From assembly GCA_965242785.1 (NCBI GenBank), contig CBDETA010000004.1:1240001-1304000 (forward strand): a stretch of DNA of 64,000 nucleotides, written 5' to 3'. The notes beneath the pieces were generated by a model. The model was not told the DNA's origin and searched no databases. It saw nothing but the letters and a program-made list of their open reading frames with translations. The DNA comes from Maricaulis sp965242785 (GTDB lineage: Bacteria; Pseudomonadota; Alphaproteobacteria; Caulobacterales; Maricaulaceae). A program made the translations under genes and the position numbers. Below are positions 35,585-43,448 of the stretch, one piece after another (the stretch's first letter is position 1; each line of letters starts with the position of its first letter).

Positions 35585-37864
35585 ATGGTGGTTCGTCGTG
35601 TTTGGATTCTCAGTTCCGTTTGCGCGCTCGCACTGACCGCGCCCGTGTCCGCCCAACGGACCGGTCCCTATTGGGGCAAGGACCACACCATTGGCACACG
35701 TGCCCACGATGTCGGGTTTGATGGCGAAGGCCAGACCATGACGGCGGACGTCAATGGCGATGGCCGGCTCGACTATGTCTACAATGATGAAGGAACACGC
35801 GATTACAACGTGTTGCTGAATCGGGGCGACGGAACCCTTGGCAGCGACACGGACTGGGGGACGCGTGAACATGGGGTCGGGTTTGACGGGGAAGGCCAAT
35901 GGCTGGCCGATCTCGACGGTGATGGCCGGGCTGACTATGTCTACAATGACAGCAATACGCGGGACTATCGCGTGATGCTGTCGACCGGCACGCGCTTTGG
36001 CACCGACACCAATTGGGGCACGCGTGATCACGGTGTCGGCTTTGATGGCGCGGGGCAATGGTTTGCCGATCTGAATGGCGATGGTCGTGCGGACTACATC
36101 TACAATGACAGCAGCACTCGCGATTATCGGGTGATGCTGTCGAACGGCTCCGGCTTTGACAGCGATACGCTGTGGGGGACCCGCGAACACGGTGTTGAAG
36201 CCAATTATGCCCAATGGGTCGTCGATGTGACCGGCGATGGGCAGGCCGATTATGTCTACAATGACAGCAACACCAATAATTACTACGTGATGGTCTCGAA
36301 CGGTACAGGCTTCGAGGATGAAGTGCTGTGGGGCAGCCGCAGCGAGGCAGTCGGTTTTTCCAGTGAAGGCCAATGGCTGGCCGACATGAATGGCGATGGC
36401 CGGGCCGATCTGGTCTACAACGCCGACGGTACCCGCGACTATCACGTCATGCTGAGCACCGGCAGCGGTTTCGAGGCGGACAGCAATTGGGGCACCCGCG
36501 TTCACGGCGTCGGTTTTGATGGTGACGGCCAGTGGCTGGTCGATATGAACGGCGATGGACTGGCCGACTACGTCTACAATGACAGCAACACCCGGGACTA
36601 TTGGGTGATGTTCAGCACGGGGTCCGGTTTCGGGCCCGATCACAAATTTGCCACGCGCCGGCATGGCGTGGCCGATGATGGCCTGGCGCAATGGTTCGCC
36701 GACATAAACTCGGACGGCTTTGCCGACTATGTCTATGGCCGGTCCAGCAGTGACGAGCTGCGGGCGCTGGTTTCCGCTGATCGGGCCAGCGAAACGGTGA
36801 CCATGGTGATCATATCCGATGGCCAGCCCTATTGGGGCGATGATGATCTCAATGTGTCCCTGAACGAGCGCTCGATCACGGCGATCAACGCTGTGACCCG
36901 GGCCAATGGCGGGCAATGGCCAAGCTGTACGGGTGGAGGGGCCATCCAGCAGCCCGCTGCCATCATCATCAATGGCGATCTGACAGAGAATTTCCATTCC
37001 GACGAGGTGGAGAGCTATGAGAGCTGGTACCACCGCAGCGCCGACTATCTGATCCTGCCGGGGCTGGGCAATCACGACTATGCCAACAATGTCGGCTCAG
37101 ACCATTGCACGACGGCCAATCCCTTCACCTGGGGCAATGGGTCCAGCGAGTGCGCCGAGCGGGCCGTGCAATACATCCGCGACACGGTGACAGGCGAGGA
37201 TGTCTACTATTTCAACCGGGACCTGATCACGCTCTACGATGACGGAACGCCGGCCTGGGATCCCGACAGTCTCGCCTATTCGTTTGACCTGGGGCCGGTA
37301 CATTTCGTGCAGCTCCACAACTATCCCACCTATGCGGCCAGCGAGATCGATATTTCGTCGTCGATCGACTGGCTCAGGACGGACCTGCAACAGGCCACCG
37401 ATCGTGGCCAGAACATCGTCCTGAACTTCCACGACTATGGTGAGCACATGCATCAGGACAATCAGCAATTCCTTGATGCTATTGCCGGGCAGAATGTGGT
37501 TGCCCTGTTCGCCGGTCACATCCACCAAGACTATGGGCGCATGGTCCGCGATCATCACAATGCGCCGCAATACGACAATGTGTATGGAACGGACATTCCC
37601 TTCTTTCGCAGCGGCGGCGTGATCAGCGTCAATGAGGACGCGAACGGTGACAAGTATCCTGTCGGCAAGTTCCTGTTGGTGGAATTTGGCCCGGACTACA
37701 TGCGCTATGCCGTCATGAACTATCTGGACGAAGACAATCCGCCGGAATTCTACGGCGGCAACACCTGCGGGATTACGCAGGAGGAACAGTGGCACGGTGG
37801 TGAACAAAGACTGGGCTATGTCGAGCTGCTCATGCGGATGAACTATCCTGCGACCCCGAATTGA
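35585..37864 (+). CDS. Exported protein with seven tandem FG-GAP/VCBS-type repeats and a metallophosphatase domain
   Basis: 759 residues. Signal peptide (VWILSSVCALALTAPVSAQ), then seven consecutive ~53-residue repeats with the core W-G-T-R-x-H-G-V-G-F-D-G-x-G-Q-W, calcium-loop D-x-N-G-D-G-R-A-D-Y and YNDSNTRDY; seven blades suggest a closed beta-propeller. The C-terminal ~360 residues form a calcineurin-like phosphoesterase: IISDGQPYW (D-x-Q where many have D-x-H), INGDLTE, PGLGNHDYAN, NFHDYGEH and LFAGHIHQDYG. ATG 35585 follows TTGGAGG. Secreted phosphatase; substrate unknown. Confidence 0.88.
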   Translation: MVVRRVWILSSVCALALTAPVSAQRTGPYWGKDHTIGTRAHDVGFDGEGQTMTADVNGDGRLDYVYNDEGTRDYNVLLNRGDGTLGSDTDWGTREHGVGFDGEGQWLADLDGDGRADYVYNDSNTRDYRVMLSTGTRFGTDTNWGTRDHGVGFDGAGQWFADLNGDGRADYIYNDSSTRDYRVMLSNGSGFDSDTLWGTREHGVEANYAQWVVDVTGDGQADYVYNDSNTNNYYVMVSNGTGFEDEVLWGSRSEAVGFSSEGQWLADMNGDGRADLVYNADGTRDYHVMLSTGSGFEADSNWGTRVHGVGFDGDGQWLVDMNGDGLADYVYNDSNTRDYWVMFSTGSGFGPDHKFATRRHGVADDGLAQWFADINSDGFADYVYGRSSSDELRALVSADRASETVTMVIISDGQPYWGDDDLNVSLNERSITAINAVTRANGGQWPSCTGGGAIQQPAAIIINGDLTENFHSDEVESYESWYHRSADYLILPGLGNHDYANNVGSDHCTTANPFTWGNGSSECAERAVQYIRDTVTGEDVYYFNRDLITLYDDGTPAWDPDSLAYSFDLGPVHFVQLHNYPTYAASEIDISSSIDWLRTDLQQATDRGQNIVLNFHDYGEHMHQDNQQFLDAIAGQNVVALFAGHIHQDYGRMVRDHHNAPQYDNVYGTDIPFFRSGGVISVNEDANGDKYPVGKFLLVEFGPDYMRYAVMNYLDEDNPPEFYGGNTCGITQEEQWHGGEQRLGYVELLMRMNYPATPN

Positions 37865-37891
37865 GGACGCCACGGGCTCGCGGAGAATGTC

Positions 37892-37929
37892 TCAAACCCG
37901 TCGCAGCCCGGGCGCTGCGTCGGGTTTGA
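37892..37929 (+). terminator. Hairpin terminator after the repeat/phosphatase gene
   Basis: 16-bp arms (37892-37907 and 37914-37929) with one mismatch and a CCGGGC loop, 27 bases after the stop codon. The right arm ends CGGGTTTGA with no longer U-tract, so it is a probable rather than textbook terminator. Confidence 0.65.
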
Positions 37930-38340
37930 TGCGACCAGGCAAGTCAGCCATGCAATTTTGCGAGCGTGCCGGGGCGATCTTGCATAGCTGGAGTGGCCTG
38001 TCCGGGGCGAATTTGAAGGGCGCCTGATGGCGTGTCCGTGTCTCGTGCACCGAGCCTTTGGTGGTCCGAATTGCCTGTATCATCCTGGCGGGAGCCCTGT
38101 GTGCGTTCACAAACAGGCCAGTCGATCGACGCAGCCGACGGGCCCCGGGGCTGTTCATGGCCGTGATCGTGGCGGGCGGTGTGCGGGGGCTGGAACCGGT
38201 CAGGATCCGACCGGAATACGGCAGGTCGCCGCGGGAGACACCGTCCAAATCGGGAAATGATGCCAAGCGGGGGATTGGCAGTGCGTGCGGTGCCGATTAG
38301 CGTTGCCCACTTCGCTGACACCATCCACCGGACACTGATC
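37930..38340. other. Intergenic interval upstream of aspartate aminotransferase
   Basis: About 410 bases. A frame starting at 38058 (GTG) encodes a hydrophobic, signal-like start (MVVRIACIILAGALCAF) but then runs into arginine-rich, low-quality sequence and has no clear ribosome site, so I do not call it. I see no RNA gene. Confidence 0.45.
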
Positions 38341-39546
38341 ATGACTTTCACGCCCTCGACCGCGCTGCAGCGCGTTCAGCCCTCGGCCACGCTTGCTGTC
38401 ACCCAGAAGGCCCGCGAGCTGAAGATGAAAGGTGTGGACGTGATCTCGCTGGGGGCGGGCGAGCCGGATTTCGACACACCGGATCACATCAAGGCGGCGG
38501 CGATCGAGGCGATCCGCCGCGGCGAGACCAAGTACACCGCCGTCGACGGCATTCCGGAACTCAAGGACGCCATCGTCAAGAAATTCCGCCGCGACAATGG
38601 TCTGGCGTACACGGCGGCCCAAGTGCATGTCTCCACCGGCGGCAAGCCGGTGATCTACAATGCGCTTCTGGCCAGCGTGAACCCGGGCGATGAGGTGATC
38701 ATCCCGGCGCCCTACTGGGTGAGCTATCCGGAAATGGTGAACCTGGTCGGCGGCACGCCCGTGCCGATCCGGGCCGGGATCGAGAGCAAGTTCAAGATCA
38801 CGCCGGAGCAGCTGGAGGCGGCGATCACGCCGAAATCGCGCTGGCTGATCCTCAACTCGCCCTCCAACCCGACCGGTGTGGGCTATTCAGCCGCCGAGCT
38901 GAAGGCCCTGGCCGAAGTTCTGCTCCGGCACCCGCATGTCTGGGTGATGACCGACGACATGTATGAGCACATCGTCTATGACGGCTATGAGTTTGCCACC
39001 ATCGCCCAGGTCGAGCCCGAACTTTATGAGCGCACGCTGACCATGAATGGCGTCTCCAAGGCCTATTCCATGACCGGCTGGCGCATCGGCTATGCGGCCG
39101 GACCGCAGGCGCTGATCAAGGAAATGGGCAAGGTGGCCTCCCAGACGACCTCGAACCCGTGCTCGATCAGCCAGTGGGCGTCCGTGGAAGCCCTCAACGG
39201 TGACCACAGCTTCCTGGAGGCCCGCAATGCCGCCTTCCTGCGCCGGCGCGATCTGGTGCTGGACGCGGTCAATGGCGCTAAAGGCCTGGTCGCGCCGACG
39301 CCGGAAGGGGCGTTCTACGTCTTCGCCGACTGCACCGGCACGATCGGAAAGACAGCGCCGAACGGCACAAAAATCTCCAATGACACGGATTTCTGTGCGG
39401 CCCTGCTGGAGGCGGAAGCCGTGGCGGTGGTGCCGGGTGTCGCCTTCGGCCTGGAACCGGGCTTCCGGATTTCCTACGCCACGGATGACGAAACCCTGAA
39501 AGAGGCCGGGGTGCGGATCCAGCGCTTCTGTGCGGCCCTGCGCTAG
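38341..39546 (+). CDS. Aspartate aminotransferase (class I, alphaproteobacterial AatA type)
   Basis: 401-residue PLP-dependent transaminase exchanging the amino group between aspartate and 2-oxoglutarate. Motifs: VISLGAGEPDFDTPDHIKAA, STGGKPVIYNALLA, LNSPSNPTGVGYS (Asn contacting PLP), DDMYEHIVYDG, and the PLP lysine in NGVSKAYSMTGWRIGY. Some members of this subgroup also accept prephenate. ATG 38341 is used; upstream frame to 38179 lacks family sequence. Confidence 0.93.
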   Translation: MTFTPSTALQRVQPSATLAVTQKARELKMKGVDVISLGAGEPDFDTPDHIKAAAIEAIRRGETKYTAVDGIPELKDAIVKKFRRDNGLAYTAAQVHVSTGGKPVIYNALLASVNPGDEVIIPAPYWVSYPEMVNLVGGTPVPIRAGIESKFKITPEQLEAAITPKSRWLILNSPSNPTGVGYSAAELKALAEVLLRHPHVWVMTDDMYEHIVYDGYEFATIAQVEPELYERTLTMNGVSKAYSMTGWRIGYAAGPQALIKEMGKVASQTTSNPCSISQWASVEALNGDHSFLEARNAAFLRRRDLVLDAVNGAKGLVAPTPEGAFYVFADCTGTIGKTAPNGTKISNDTDFCAALLEAEAVAVVPGVAFGLEPGFRISYATDDETLKEAGVRIQRFCAALR

Positions 39547-39582
39547 GTCGTGCGTCTATAAATCGTCTCTATACCGGATCCA

Positions 39583-39603
39583 ATAATTCCTGATTTGAAT
39601 TAT
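39583..39603. promoter_or_regulatory. Dyad over the dps promoter, candidate operator
   Basis: ATAATTC and GAATTAT are perfect 7-bp arms separated by 7 bases, immediately overlapping the -35 element of the dps promoter. The layout suits a peroxide or iron-responsive regulator; which one cannot be told from one site. Confidence 0.5.
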
Positions 39604-39623
39604 GGATATTGCGGTCCCATATA
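39595..39623 (+). promoter_or_regulatory. Probable dps promoter
   Basis: TTGAAT (39595-39600) and CATATA (39618-39623) are 17 bases apart, about 50 bases upstream of the dps start codon. The -35 overlaps the right arm of the dyad at 39583-39603. Confidence 0.5.
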
Positions 39624-39673
39624 TCTCGCAACGCCGCGGCCCGGCCGCACGCGAACTGCAAATGGAGAGATTT

Positions 39674-40141
39674 ATGAGCATCAATATGGGTCTGTCGGAC
39701 GTCCAGCGCGAAACCATGGCGAAAGCTGTCACGGCTGTCCTGGCGGACACTTACGCGCTCTATTTCAAAACCCATGTCTATCACTGGAATGTCACGGGTC
39801 CGCGCTTTCACGATCTGCACGCCCTGTTCGAGCTGCAGTACAACGAGCTGTGGGCCGCGACCGACGTGATCGCCGAGCGGATCCGCGCGCTGGGCGTGGT
39901 CGCACCGCGCTCCTATGGCGAGATGGAGGCGGCTGCCTCGATCAAGTCGGGCGGTGATGCGAAGGACGCCAATGACATGCTGGCCGACCTGCTGAAGGGC
40001 CACGAAACCGTGGTGGCCTCGATCCGCAAGGCCCTGGCCCTGGCCAGCGAGCACGGCGATGAAGCCACCGCCGACGTGCTGACCCCGCGCCTGACCGAAC
40101 ACGAAAAGACGGCCTGGATGCTGCGCTCGACGATCGGCTAG
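39674..40141 (+). CDS. dps: Dps family DNA-protection/ferritin-like protein
   Basis: 155 residues, usual Dps length. The inter-subunit ferroxidase ligands are visible in THVYHWNVTGPRFHDLHALFE (His, His, Asp, Glu). It forms dodecamers that oxidise iron with peroxide and shield DNA. ATG 39674 (MSINMGLS) follows GGAGAG; the open frame from 39602 includes promoter DNA and is rejected. Confidence 0.93.
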   Translation: MSINMGLSDVQRETMAKAVTAVLADTYALYFKTHVYHWNVTGPRFHDLHALFELQYNELWAATDVIAERIRALGVVAPRSYGEMEAAASIKSGGDAKDANDMLADLLKGHETVVASIRKALALASEHGDEATADVLTPRLTEHEKTAWMLRSTIG

Positions 40142-40168
40142 ACCAAGAGTGCGCGTCCCCAAACCGTT

Positions 40169-40486
40169 CTAGTCGCGGCGGCAACACTCGGAACGCAGAA
40201 AGCTTACGATCCGCTCCATCGCTGGAAATTCACACACGCACAGGAGAGAGCGGCCGCGACGCTGTTGGCGGATGAGGCCGGATTCGACCAGTCTGTGCAG
40301 GTGGAATGAAAGGGTCGACTGGGCCAATCCCAGCTCGGTCTGGATGCTGCCAACGGGGCATCCGCGTTCCCCGGCGCGCAGCACGGCGCGATAGACCCTC
40401 AGGCGGGCGGGATGCCCCAGGGCCGCCATCTGCGCGGACAATCTGTCGATGTCTGCCGCGGGGAGCGGATCAGCAGAAATGGACAA
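40169..40486 (-). CDS. ArsR family transcriptional regulator
   Basis: 105 residues with a winged helix-turn-helix: MAALGHPARLRVYRAVL, the recognition region GLAQSTLSFHLHRLVESGLI and wing RQQRRGRSLLC. Cysteines lie at the turn before helix 3 (RGCPVG) and near the C-terminus (CVCEF, ECC), which could sense a metal or thiol, but the classical ArsR CVC site in the recognition helix is absent. The best start is TTG 40486, five bases after GGAGG; it overlaps the end of the ATP-grasp gene, so both form one operon. Confidence 0.85.
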   Translation of the reverse strand: MSISADPLPAADIDRLSAQMAALGHPARLRVYRAVLRAGERGCPVGSIQTELGLAQSTLSFHLHRLVESGLIRQQRRGRSLLCVCEFPAMERIVSFLRSECCRRD

Positions 40487-41603
40487 ACTCGGCCTCCATG
40501 GGGGTCTCGACCCAATAAATCGGTGCGAAGCCGGCCGTCTCCCCCCGCAGGCTGGTGACCTGACCGGAAAACAGGCGCGCTGCGATGTGCAAGGGCTCGC
40601 TGCCATGTGTCCAGACACGGATATCGCTCTTGAGGACTTTTTGGCCTTCAGCCGTCAGGATCGTGCGCTGGCCCGGTCGGGCCAGAGACTGCGCCACATA
40701 CCCCCCGGCCATGATGTCCTGCCATTTGCGACGGGTCAGCTTGTCGCCCCGATAGACGCCTTTCGAGCCATGGCCCTGCAAGGGCTTGAACACCCAGGAT
40801 CGCCGCGTCTGCCAGAGCTGCTCGGCGCAGGCCGGGGTGACATGTTTGGCGGGCAGGATGGCTGCCGGGCATGGATCCAGATCTGCCAGATCGACGAGTA
40901 GCGCCTTGTCGGCATAGGCCTGCCAGACCCGCGGATTGGGCGCGATCAGGGCTGTGCCGGCACGATCGGCGTGCAGAAGCACGGCGTGGCGTGGCTCGGT
41001 CAGGGAAAAGTCCGTGAGACGGTTGTAGACCATATCGATGGGCCCGGACGGCCCGAACAGCCGCCCCTGTTCGAGGCGAAGTGTGGTCGGATCGAGAATG
41101 TCGCAGTCGACGCCCCGCTGCCATAACGCCTGTTGGGCCAGTTGCATGTCCGGATACAGCGGCTGCTGCTCAGGCGCGTCGTCGATGACTGCGATCCGCT
41201 GCGGTAGCTCGTTTCCCCGATGGCGGTGCCACGCCGCCAACAGCGTGTCGACCGGATTGAATTCGGGCTCTCGGCTCAGCGCGTAGGGGCAATTCGGCAG
41301 TGTTGCCGGAACCGACGCGGCAATGCCGGGCTGCAGGAACGCGCCGCCGGCATTGACATTGATCTCGATCAGGCGAGGCCCCTCCGGTGTGATGTGAAAG
41401 TCGAAACTGTTGAAGATACCCGCCAGTTCAGTTGCGGCCGTCCGAGGGCGCAGGTGATGCAGGGCTGCACTGATCTGCCCGGTCGCCTCTACAAGCTCAT
41501 CTCGCGTCTGCCGTGGCAGAAACAAGGCTTGGGGTGCGGAGAGCCACGCGTCGGCTCCAATGGGCACACACTGGCATTGCGCATTCAGCTGCTCGTACAG
41601 CAT
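40470..41603 (-). CDS. Circularly permuted ATP-grasp-like protein
   Basis: 377 residues. ATP-grasp elements occur in permuted order: the metal-binding IEINVNAGG comes early (residues ~79-87), then MVYNRLTDFSL and PNPRVWQAYADKALLVDL, and only later the ATP-binding lysine and loop FKPLQGHGSKGV (272-283) and DIRVW (~327). This order matches glutathionylspermidine-synthase-like and other CP-ATP-grasp ligases rather than classical ones. Probably an ATP-dependent carboxylate-amine or -thiol ligase; the substrate is unknown. The stop overlaps the ArsR start. The usual alpha-E or transglutaminase partners are absent. Confidence 0.7.
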   Translation of the reverse strand: MLYEQLNAQCQCVPIGADAWLSAPQALFLPRQTRDELVEATGQISAALHHLRPRTAATELAGIFNSFDFHITPEGPRLIEINVNAGGAFLQPGIAASVPATLPNCPYALSREPEFNPVDTLLAAWHRHRGNELPQRIAVIDDAPEQQPLYPDMQLAQQALWQRGVDCDILDPTTLRLEQGRLFGPSGPIDMVYNRLTDFSLTEPRHAVLLHADRAGTALIAPNPRVWQAYADKALLVDLADLDPCPAAILPAKHVTPACAEQLWQTRRSWVFKPLQGHGSKGVYRGDKLTRRKWQDIMAGGYVAQSLARPGQRTILTAEGQKVLKSDIRVWTHGSEPLHIAARLFSGQVTSLRGETAGFAPIYWVETPMEAEFVHFC

Positions 41604-41605
41604 TC

Positions 41606-41635
41606 ATATCTCCAAATATCCAGTAATATCGATAT
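41606..41635 (-). promoter_or_regulatory. Three in-phase GATAT repeats, candidate ArsR operator
   Basis: ATATC (GATAT on the minus strand) occurs at 41606-41610, 41616-41620 and 41626-41630, exactly 10 bases apart, and the last joins GATAT at 41631-41635 to make the perfect palindrome ATATCGATAT. The block covers the GGAG ribosome site and ends 3 bases before the ATP-grasp ATG, in an AT-rich island. Confidence 0.5.
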
Positions 41636-41671
41636 ATAGGAGGGCGCTGACCATGCCAAGGCCGGAACCAG

Positions 41672-41703
41672 AAAAAACCCCGGTCCACGCGGGACCGGGG
41701 TTT
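41672..41703 (-). terminator. Strong rho-independent terminator, minus strand
   Basis: 12-bp perfect stem (41675-41686 / 41692-41703) with a 5-base loop, followed on the minus strand by six Ts (41677-41672). It ends the hairpin-rich interval and any transcript coming from the gene at 42006-42374. Confidence 0.9.
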
Positions 41704-41862
41704 GGAAGGTATTTTGCGGGCGGGGTAGCCCGAAGAAGATGGCGCCGGGTCCTTAAGGGGAGGAGACGGGACCCGGCGCGATGTCTGTGCGCCTGATGGG
41801 GAGGGGAGGGCGCACAGAAAACTCAGAGGGGATGTCTGAGGCGCGACGTCACCGCCGCGTCG
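41672..41862 (-). ncRNA. Candidate small RNA with several C-rich loops
   Basis: No coding sequence, but consecutive inverted repeats on the minus strand: 41844-41848/41858-41862; 41822-41827/41835-41840 (loop CATCCCC); 41784-41793/41809-41818 (loop CTCCCCTCCCCATCA); 41742-41752/41769-41779 (loop CGTCTCCTCCCCTTAA); 41717-41721/41728-41732 (loop TACCCC); then a terminator hairpin. C-rich loops that can pair with Shine-Dalgarno sequences are a known feature of alphaproteobacterial sRNAs. Homology to any named family is not established. It could also be the structured 3' end of the upstream 134-codon gene transcript. Confidence 0.55.
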
Positions 41863-42005
41863 GGTTTGTATATGCTGCATCCGCGAACAAAGCAGAAGGG
41901 CTATCGCATCATGTCAGGCATGCGAATTTGCGGGTCTGACACAATTTGGCCATGCATTGTTTCCGCTACCGCCCCAATCTGTCGATGCGGACTGGCGCCT
42001 GTCTG

Positions 42006-42374
42006 CTATTGCGATACGAGCCAGGCCGTCGCGTCATCGGCCTCGCGGAACAAGCGCAACCGGCCCCCTTCATTATAGGCCTGGGTTTCCACCAGCATCG
42101 GATTGGCATCATTCGCGCCGTCCGAAAGAACAAAGGCGACGGGCATGCGGGCCCCCACTGTCCGGTAGAAAGCCTGTATGGTCTCAAGCACTTCTGTCGG
42201 CGATGCCACAAAACGCGCTTGCCGCATGTCGACACACAGGCGCAACCCCGGATGCTGCCGAGCGTAATCGGCGACCTGGCGATGGGATTCCAGGCTGTCG
42301 GCTGGCGTCAGGCTGCCTTCGGCCGTCGAAAACAGGATGTTGCGATCAGAATCGTAGCGGTAGTGAATGGGCAT
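42006..42374 (-). CDS. STAS/SpoIIAA-like hypothetical protein
   Basis: About 122 residues. Alternating strands and helices (MPIHYRYDSDRNILFSTAEGSLT, then LRLCVDMRQARFV, PVAFVLSD, RLRLFREADDATAWL) resemble the SpoIIAA-like/STAS fold found in many small alphaproteobacterial proteins, but no conserved phospho-serine motif is evident. ATG 42374 is preferred; TTG 42410 would extend it by 12 residues. No good ribosome site is visible for either. Confidence 0.65.
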   Translation of the reverse strand: MPIHYRYDSDRNILFSTAEGSLTPADSLESHRQVADYARQHPGLRLCVDMRQARFVASPTEVLETIQAFYRTVGARMPVAFVLSDGANDANPMLVETQAYNEGGRLRLFREADDATAWLVSQ

Positions 42375-42481
42375 CAGGCGGGGTTGATTGCGCAATTGCA
42401 GGAGTTTCAAGCAACCAATCTACCACAATCCGCCCCGTCGTCAGCCCTGGGCCGCTGATAGCCTGTCAGCTTCCCAATTCA

Positions 42482-43375
42482 TCAGCTTTCCCAGCGCCGG
42501 GCCTGCTCGATGAGGAAGTCGCGAAAAGCAACGATCCGGCGCGAACCCCGCAACTCACTGGGATACACAAAGAACACCTCGAAATCCGGACCGTCGATAT
42601 CGGGCAGGACCTCGACAAGATTGGCGTTCTCCCGGGCGACATAATCGGGCAGGGCGGCAATGCCCATGCCGGCCTCGACGGCCTTCATCACGCCATAGAT
42701 CGTGTTGACCTCAATGACGGCGGGGCGGGGCGCCTCTCCGTCCTTGCGACCCACTTTTGCGGCCCAGTCCAGACCCGGAATGGGGGCGAGCTGGGGTGGG
42801 CCATAATGGATGATGGGGTGGTTATCGAGATCTTCGGCCGAAGCGGGCGCACCCTTGCGGGCGACATAATCGTGGCTGGCGTAAAGATGCTGGCGCACGC
42901 TCAGAAGCTTGCGCTGGACAAGATCATTCTGGGTGGAGGGCCAGGGACGGATGCCGACTTCGGCCTCCAGTCCGGCGAGGTCCAGCTCGTGGTCGTCCAG
43001 CATCAGGCGGATGCGAATGCCCGGATACTGGACGTGGAACTCCTCCAGCCGCGGCGCCAGCCAGATGGCACCCAATGCCGTCGGCGCCGTGACCTTGAGT
43101 TCGCCGGACGGTTCGTCACGGGCATCGTGGACCCGCGCCTCGGCGATGGCGACCTTGGCGTGGATCTCGTGTGCGGCCTCATAGAGCAGATTGCCCGGCT
43201 CGGTCGGGATCAGGCCGCGGGCATGGCGGTGGAAGAGGGTGACGCCAAGATCATCCTCAAGCGCCGCGATCTGGCGAGACACGGCCGACTGGGACAGTCC
43301 CAGCATGTCGGCGGCCTTGGTCAGCGACCCGGCCTGCGCTGCCGCATGAAAGGTCTTCAGCTTGTCCCAGTCCAT
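42482..43375 (-). CDS. LysR family transcriptional regulator
   Basis: 297 residues. N-terminal HTH at 1-60 (DKLKTFHAAAQAGSLTKAADMLGLSQSAVSRQIAALEDDLG) and an effector-binding domain (GELKVTAPTALGAIWLAPRLEEF onward). The HTH and the GELKVTAP segment are close to alphaproteobacterial LTTRs. LysR regulators usually control a divergent gene, but here the neighbours on both sides are on the same strand, so the target is unclear. Confidence 0.92.
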   Translation of the reverse strand: MDWDKLKTFHAAAQAGSLTKAADMLGLSQSAVSRQIAALEDDLGVTLFHRHARGLIPTEPGNLLYEAAHEIHAKVAIAEARVHDARDEPSGELKVTAPTALGAIWLAPRLEEFHVQYPGIRIRLMLDDHELDLAGLEAEVGIRPWPSTQNDLVQRKLLSVRQHLYASHDYVARKGAPASAEDLDNHPIIHYGPPQLAPIPGLDWAAKVGRKDGEAPRPAVIEVNTIYGVMKAVEAGMGIAALPDYVARENANLVEVLPDIDGPDFEVFFVYPSELRGSRRIVAFRDFLIEQARRWES

Positions 43376-43448
43376 GAGCCCTACCGCCTGCCGGAATCAT
43401 TGTGTCCAGCGAGCAGTTTAGACGGGTGAGCCCAAATCGCGAGCTTTG

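Noticed and set aside
35600..36780. Tandem repeats considered as a CRISPR array
   Set aside because: Period of ~159 bases with coding conservation in one frame; these are protein repeats, not short repeats with unique spacers.
35531..37075. 514-codon minus-strand frame with repeating VIVDIV-type units
   Set aside because: Its repeats simply mirror the seven tandem DNA repeats of the plus-strand propeller/phosphatase gene; no ribosome site or signal.
38058..38300. 80-codon frame with signal-like hydrophobic start
   Set aside because: GTG start without a convincing ribosome site, and arginine-rich low-quality downstream sequence.
41957..43429. 490-codon plus-strand frame opposite LysR and the STAS-like gene
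   Set aside because: Spans two genes antisense and no recognisable protein sequence.
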